From Siphonodentalium dalli (taxonomy: Eukaryota; Mollusca; Scaphopoda; Gadilida; Siphonodentaliidae): a stretch of DNA of 64,000 nt. Shown here one piece after another: positions 58,644-64,000 of the stretch; the stretch's first letter is position 1; each line of letters opens with the position of its first letter. The position numbers were made by a program, and so were the translations under genes. Below the pieces are notes generated by a model. The model was not told the origin of the DNA, did not search any database, and saw only the letters and a program-made list of their open reading frames with translations. The stretch is taken from positions 148,561,577 through 148,625,576 of the forward strand of contig CP136065.1 in NCBI GenBank assembly GCA_032622095.1. Reading direction: 5' to 3'.

Positions 58644-59226
58644 TAATGTATGACTCAGTAGCTTGTCTGAAGACCTATGATATGTTTCTCAGCTTTCTCA
58701 AATGGTTCTCTTACATTGCCATACTTCTAATGACACTTTGAATTTGATAGGATATTGTGGCAAGCTAAGTGTTAGCGATTTTGATGGTATATTTGGCAGA
58801 CCCGAATGTGTTGCTGATTATTTAAATGGCTTTTTTGGTCAAGTGAACCAAGTTCTTATAAGTTTCTCTTATTAGAAACTCTTAGGTGGTCTAGTACTTT
58901 ATAGCAGAAATACTATTATTAGAGAAACTATTTTACTTTAACAAGATTGTGGGTGCTTGTGGAACATATAATTCATCATTCAAGACCAAATCTTGATGTA
59001 ATTTCATGAAAAGGAAATGGCCAATATTAAACATTTGGCTTGTTGTTTCTATTTCTATAATTGTATCATATATATTGTTATTGACATTACTTGGTATTTG
59101 CTTAATTGAGAATAAAATATTGTTTACAGTAAGAAAACTATTACAGTCACAGGGGATTCCAATGCAGTTGGCAACTTATCCTCCTTACCTTCACTTGGAG
59201 GGATCTTCCCTTCCATGACTAATGTA
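58644..59226. other. Unassigned stretch
   Basis: No repeat or exon recognised. The frame 59006-59218 begins with a hydrophobic run but has no supporting context. Confidence 0.35.
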
Positions 59227-59440
59227 CAGTAATGCTCTAATTAATCGACTCCTTTCACCACAGCAGAATTATGGGTAACTTTTCAGGATTTAGTCGGAAA
59301 TATGGCTTGTTGCCATTCATCGGAAAGCTCTCCCCGAGAGCTTTCCGATGAATGGAAACAAGCCATATTTCCAACTAAATCCTGAAAAGTTACCCATAAT
59401 TCTGCTTTTATTAAGGAGTCGATTAATTAGAGCATTACTG
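59227..59440. repeat. Family A palindromic MITE, copy 15
   Basis: TA-flanked, near-perfect arms, CTCCCCGAGAGC centre and the TTAATCGACTCC end variant. Confidence 0.9.
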
Positions 59441-60034
59441 TAATGGCAGAGGAATATTTTTAAAGTGAAATTGGTCATTCTGGTATGTTAGAATGAACTC
59501 AGTGCGTGGAAATACTGCTTTAATTGATAAAATATTTTTTTAAATTGATGAATTCATCCTTTATGCCTGAATGGTGCCCTTTTGCAGAAAAGCAACTTGC
59601 AATCCCATGCCTGTTATATATTCAATTTCACCTCTTGTCTTTCAAGCTCTCTGTTAGACATAAGCAATAATGTGCATTTCTTTAAAGTCACGAAACATGA
59701 TAATCGAATAAACTTGCTCGACACAGGTATATTCATAATTGTGTGTCTAATATGGCAGAACACAACATCATTCTTTCATATAAATTTTATGTATTGACTC
59801 ATTGGCGGAACATTCCTGTATGTTTGATTCGTGACGAGTTTAGATGTTGTGTTTTACAAAATGGCACAGCCGATGTTGTAGAATTTTTCGGAAATAATTG
59901 TTGAATAAAACATTCTTCAAATGGGTGTAGTTGATGGATATAAGTAGTGAAGTAAGCACATAATATGTCTTTAGGTGTGGTGAAAAATATAAATTTTGTT
60001 TTGTATAATAGGAACTATTTTTAGAACTATTCCG

Positions 60035-60541
60035 CCCCTGGTCAAGTTGTCCTGCTAATTGGTTATGATGTTGGGGTCCTGCTGAATTTATATGATGCTG
60101 GTAGGGCAAACTGATGCAGTTACGAAAAAAGTACCATTATTTTTTCTTAAGATGTCATTTTTGCGTTTTTTGGCCAATCTGAGCGATTTGAGAAAAAGCC
60201 AGTGCCTGTATAAAACATTCAAGAACATATATATCTTTGAAAATTTTATAGTGGCTGATCTAATGTTTGCAAACGACGCGAATAACCATCTTGATTATAG
60301 TTGATTTGCAACAATTAATACAGCCCGTATTAAAATATTTCTCAAATATATATTTTTGAATGTTCGATATAATGGCTTTTTCTAGATATGTTAATAGGAT
60401 CCAAACACCGCGAAAATGACAACTTTAGAAAAAAATTATTATACTTTTTCTTAATAGCATCAGTATGCCCTAACAGCATCATATAAATTTAGCTGGACCC
60501 ACCAGCATCAAAGCACATTAGCAGGACAACTTGACCAGGGG
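60035..60541. mobile_element. Inverted-repeat element with about 100-bp ends (507 bp)
   Basis: CCCCTGGTCAAGTTGTCCTG at the left pairs with CAGGACAACTTGACCAGGGG at the right. Pairing continues, with mismatches, through ATATGATGCTG to the ACTTTTTCTTAA region. No clear target duplication. The frames in it are not genes. Confidence 0.75.
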
Positions 60542-61075
60542 TGTATTCAATGTAATTGAACAAATATTAGCAATTCAAAGTGTCATTCCATCTCTTTGTT
60601 ATTCTCAGTGATATAGTTCTTATAGACTTGTTAGTAGACGTCTGTTTTATATTGTACTTAAAATAATGTCAAGATTTGTGTTGTGCCTGTGTCACCAGTG
60701 TGAAGGTAATTTCAACTGGGATTACAGCTTTTTGTATTCAGGTCAGGTAATATGAATTCTTGTTACTATCTCTGAATGCCCTGTGATTATTTATACTGCA
60801 AATGGCCTTAATTTAAACAGAGAGGATTAGTATATAGCAGCCAATTATCACTGATATTTGGGATTAGCAAAAACAATTTAATATTAAAAGCACAAGCTCA
60901 CAGACAAGAAAACACATTGCAAGTGTTGAAGATGCAGATATTCAAGGTCTCTGGCATAAAAAATATAAGTAAAGCTTCGCCTTATGGTGATAAAATCCTA
61001 TAATTTATGCCTATATTATCCCTTTCATGACGGGAGCTACGCTGGTGCATCATTAAAGATCATGTGCCAGTGCAT

Positions 61076-61414
61076 TACCAGTCCCTGTAACCTCATCTGC
61101 CAAACATACTACCCGATCATCTGAATTTGAACCATATACATGATATTGAACATCCCTCGGGTAGTATCCATTTTCACACACTCTTGAACTAAGCCCTAAA
61201 CTCATACATTTATACATATACACAATATGTGCACAGCTCACCCGAGGCCATCTTACTATAAGTTATTACTTTCTATATTTACCATCCTGGGGATGGCAGG
61301 AAGACAGTCTTGCCAGATAATGCCATCCCCCACAATATACGACAGAATTATCCATAATTTTCATCATTATTATGTAATATGTATGTGTATTGGAAATAAA
61401 ATATCCTATCCTAT
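61076..61414 (+). repeat. Retroposon (LINE/SINE) insertion with (ATCCT)n tail
   Basis: Interrupts the first hairpin arm of family C and ends GGAAATAAAATATCCTATCC, a tail similar in style to that at 49270. It contains the inverted pair CATCCTGGGGATGGCAGG / GCCATCCCC. The limits are set by where family C resumes. Confidence 0.6.
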
Positions 61415-61455
61415 CCTATATATGTGAGTCTCGGGTAGGGAGCCTCTCATATATA

Positions 61456-63018
61456 CCGTATTCTCGCGGGTATAAGACCAGGGGGCCTAGGGAATAAATA
61501 GCTTGAAAAGGCATGGGTGGTCTTATACCCCGGAAAAAACGATGGATGAGTAAGTATATTTAGCGTAAGTATATCGAACATATCTCATTTCTGCATTTCG
61601 AGGTATACGTAAACGTAACTTTACCAGAAAGCTGGGATTTCCCCACATTTAGTTTCGGTTTCGCACGTGGTCGATACAGAATTAACGTTGAATTGGAAAT
61701 CTTACACAGAAAATATACACAGAAACGAACAGTCAAAATAACACATGTGATACATAACACAGTATAAGAATATATGTAGGCCTAGAAACGTATGTAAAAC
61801 TTTGTCTAGATAAATTATTTGGGAATTACAATGGGGATTTATATTCCCATAATCGTTTCGTAAACGGAGTCCTGCATTCTGTAAAATATTAAGTTTCTGT
61901 TGACATTAAAACAAGAATGTTGTGCTTCATATGTCAATCAATGGAAAGTGGGCGTTAAATTTAACTGAGAAATCCAATCGCTATTCGGAATGAGAAAACA
62001 ATACAGCTTATGTGGTTACATAACTTAACATTGTGTACATCAATGCATGAAAGGTGTTATATTGATTTATGGTAGGCCTTACTCATGGTCAATTTATGAC
62101 ATTGAATAATTAATTAGGGGAACAAAACAAATTTTAACGGCGTGTTGTTTCTTAATTTGGGCCATTTTACCCTTGGATAGGGGTTTGAGTTTTAATCGTA
62201 ATCGCGCTCCCAAGATCAAATCTGCTTCCGCGAAATTCCCCATTCACGTTCGGTTTTGGAGAAATTCCTGCCGTTATCGCCAAACCACTCGATCACAGTC
62301 ACTTTCACAGCAATTGTGTAAGATTTATGTTGTAGAGGCATTGTGAACAAATAAAGAACTGAAGATCTTGGGTTAGTTTCTCAGTATTTATACCGATCAT
62401 ATGTTTTGATTGAAACCCATGTTGCGCATATGAACATGGCTTACAGTGGAATGACTAAAACAACACCTGACCGCCTTTGAAATGTGACAACAAAGGACAC
62501 ACAAAGCAGTGACAGCAGTTCACCTATTGTTCACACATTGTCAGCACAAACTTACACAGGACACAGTCTTAATTACCTTCAATAGTTTCTTTCCATTGAT
62601 CTTTTCCGTTGATTGAACGTCAGTAAAACAGGCCTACCGGCCGGTTAATAATTGAACACAAACAAGACACAATTTCACAAAAATCTTCTTTATTGTTTTC
62701 AAATTTCAAAAGTAATCTAACCTTGAATATAGTTTCTTGTATTCATCTTTTCCATACACTCAGTACGACACCTGTCACCATCGATGAACGTCAATAATAT
62801 AGGCCTACTGGCCAGTTATTAATTGAACACAAGAAACAAGACACAGTGTAACATAAATCATCTTTATTTTTCTCAAATACTGGTATATAAACCCGTTTTG
62901 GAGGGGTTATGGTTAGGGCTAGGGAGGGGGTGGTCTTATACCCCAGAAAACTTACTTCTAGTGAAAATACTGGGGTGGTCTTATTCCCGAAAGTGGGCTT
63001 ATACCCGCGAGAATACGG
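61456..63018. mobile_element. TA-flanked DNA transposon (1563 bp)
   Basis: Ends CCGTATTCTCGCGGGTATAA / TTATACCCGCGAGAATACGG lie in a TA duplication (61454-61455, 63019-63020). Further inside, GTGGTCTTATACCCC is repeated. A segment of about 120 bp is duplicated (62570-62700 and 62750-62880: GAACGTCA, AGGCCTAC, AATTGAACACAA). No transposase domain. A Tc1/mariner relationship is inferred from TA only. Confidence 0.8.
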
Positions 63019-63178
63019 TAAGAGAATGCACTGGCTTACAAGGTAAATAGTTTTAGGCTTTATGCCAATGCTTTCTCTTATATATTCTCCCTGCATTGAC
63101 ACAAGGTTTTCACAAAATTTCAGGAAGATCCAGTCATGGAAGGGCTAAAATAGAAGTAAGAAAGGGATTTGACTTAAC

Positions 63179-64000
63179 CCTTTGAACCTGAATGGCCGCA
63201 AAAACGGCCAGCCAGAAAACGTTCATATACCCGGCTGGCCGTTTTTGCGGCCAGAAGCATTCGGTGACGTCATAAACATATGTATCATGTTTATATGTTA
63301 AACCATAACTTCAGCAGTGCCACGGGTGCATGTTTATGGGTTTGTTGTCGACTAGTTGGGGCTGGAAAATATGCGCATGCACACAGCGCAGAATTCAACA
63401 AACGTACATTATTTGAAGCTATTCGGGTAATGCTAAACATTGTGTGGTTCGCAGGATTGTAGAGACACCATTTCGATCACCATTCTTTGTTTAAGTTATC
63501 CTTATATACATAATCAGTGTTCTGGCATATGTCAGGAAGGCGCAGTCACTTATATGAGTCGATTTGTTCACACATGCGCATAGGATACAATGATAAATGT
63601 ATGGGTTTTTGCGTAATGATACAATCACATCAAGGATCCCCATAGTATATCAATTTGCATTATACAGTTGCACGTTTCGACATTGCACCAGAGTAGTCCT
63701 GTGGAAAGGGGTTGCATGGTCACAATACCATCTATTTCGATCTAAGCTTGCGCGTGCGCATTACAAACACGTGTCAAATCTTGCATTATTGAGCAATTCT
63801 GTAAAGTTTAAGACCTAGCTGTGGCACCACTTGAGCATGACCATCATCGTGCCCCCATGCGATGTCTAAAATGGGACAAAATGCCATTGAATGCACAGGA
63901 AAGTGGTGTCATTCGATCAATTGTGGTATATGCTTAGCAACCATTGATAGCGTTAAATACAAGTTCACTCTTCTGACCAGATATATCTCAAATTTCACAA
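63179..64000. mobile_element. TTAA-flanked element, left end, continues beyond the window
   Basis: TTAA (63176-63179 region) is followed by CCCTTTGAACCTGAATGGCC. A strong hairpin follows, with arms GGCCGCAAAAACGGCCAGCC and GGCTGGCCGTTTTTGCGGCC (about 63192-63252). No matching right end occurs before 64000. It may be a larger element of the CCCTTT/TTAA group. The frames 63280-63818 show no clear transposase motif. Confidence 0.5.

Larger units (their letters stand above)
61020..63144. mobile_element. Family C MITE with two nested insertions
   Basis: Left end CCCTTTCATGACGGGAGCTA, right end CAGTCATGGAAGGG then CTAA. Removing 61076-61414 and 61456-63018 leaves a family C sequence with one full hairpin and a second worn one. 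Confidence 0.82.

Noticed and set aside
59006-59218. Small frame with a hydrophobic N-terminal stretch (possible membrane peptide)
   Set aside because: AT-rich DNA yields hydrophobic frames by chance. No promoter, splice or repeat support.
1-64000. CRISPR arrays, prokaryotic operons, defence systems or viral genes
   Set aside because: Spaced identical direct repeats, compact coding and ribosome binding sites are all absent. The repeats are inverted and transposon-like, with eukaryotic introns.

Overview
The window looks like AT-rich nuclear DNA from a metazoan, probably a marine invertebrate. Coding exons are short and separated by kilobase-scale introns with GT/AG borders. The rest is dominated by short inverted-repeat DNA transposons, LINE/SINE-type tails and modular tandem repeats that resemble repeats I know from molluscs and hemichordates. 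The species cannot be fixed from sequence alone. No rRNA, tRNA, CRISPR array, operon or prokaryotic gene was seen.

One host gene can be supported. It runs on the + strand from 14756 to about 57084, and its 5' end was not found. Fourteen to seventeen exons join with fully consistent phases (0-2, 2-2, 2-0, 0-0 and so on) and encode a long, charged, heptad-rich coiled-coil protein. The exon chain is 14756-14838, 16293-16388, 17255-17480, 18463-18591, 19939-20063, 22463-22589, 23863-24003, candidate microexons 25623-25640 and 29160-29174, 32292-32330, 34216-34335, 37758-37834, 40957-41050, a possible 6-nt microexon 44958-44963, and 48877-48963. The gene then has two mutually exclusive 3' ends. 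One is a large terminal exon, 51128-51817, with an acidic and Ser/Arg-rich tail and its own AATAAA. The other is exon 54767-54954 followed by 57036-57081. I could not assign a family with confidence.

Almost all remaining recognisable sequence is mobile DNA. Family A is about 15 near-perfect palindromes of about 200 bp with CAGT-type ends and TA flanks (Tc1/mariner-like). Families C, D, E, F and G have ends flanked by TTAA, and C-F begin CCCTTT (piggyBac-like). Family B has 8-bp target duplications. Four longer elements have textbook 8-bp duplications (hAT): 20692-22039, 27241-27897, 38599-39975 and 55558-56678. Two of these hold decayed BED-finger remnants. Two elements have TTA/TAA duplications (PIF/Harbinger-like), 11872-14265 and 28171-28898, and one has a TA duplication, 61456-63018.

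Regional layout: 1-14755 is repeat-rich, with no convincing exon. 14756-57084 is the split gene, whose introns carry most of the repeats. 57090-64000 is again repeats, ending inside an unfinished TTAA-flanked element. The most striking structural fact is that three unrelated transposons have inserted at the same 2-3 bases of the stem of three different family C copies.
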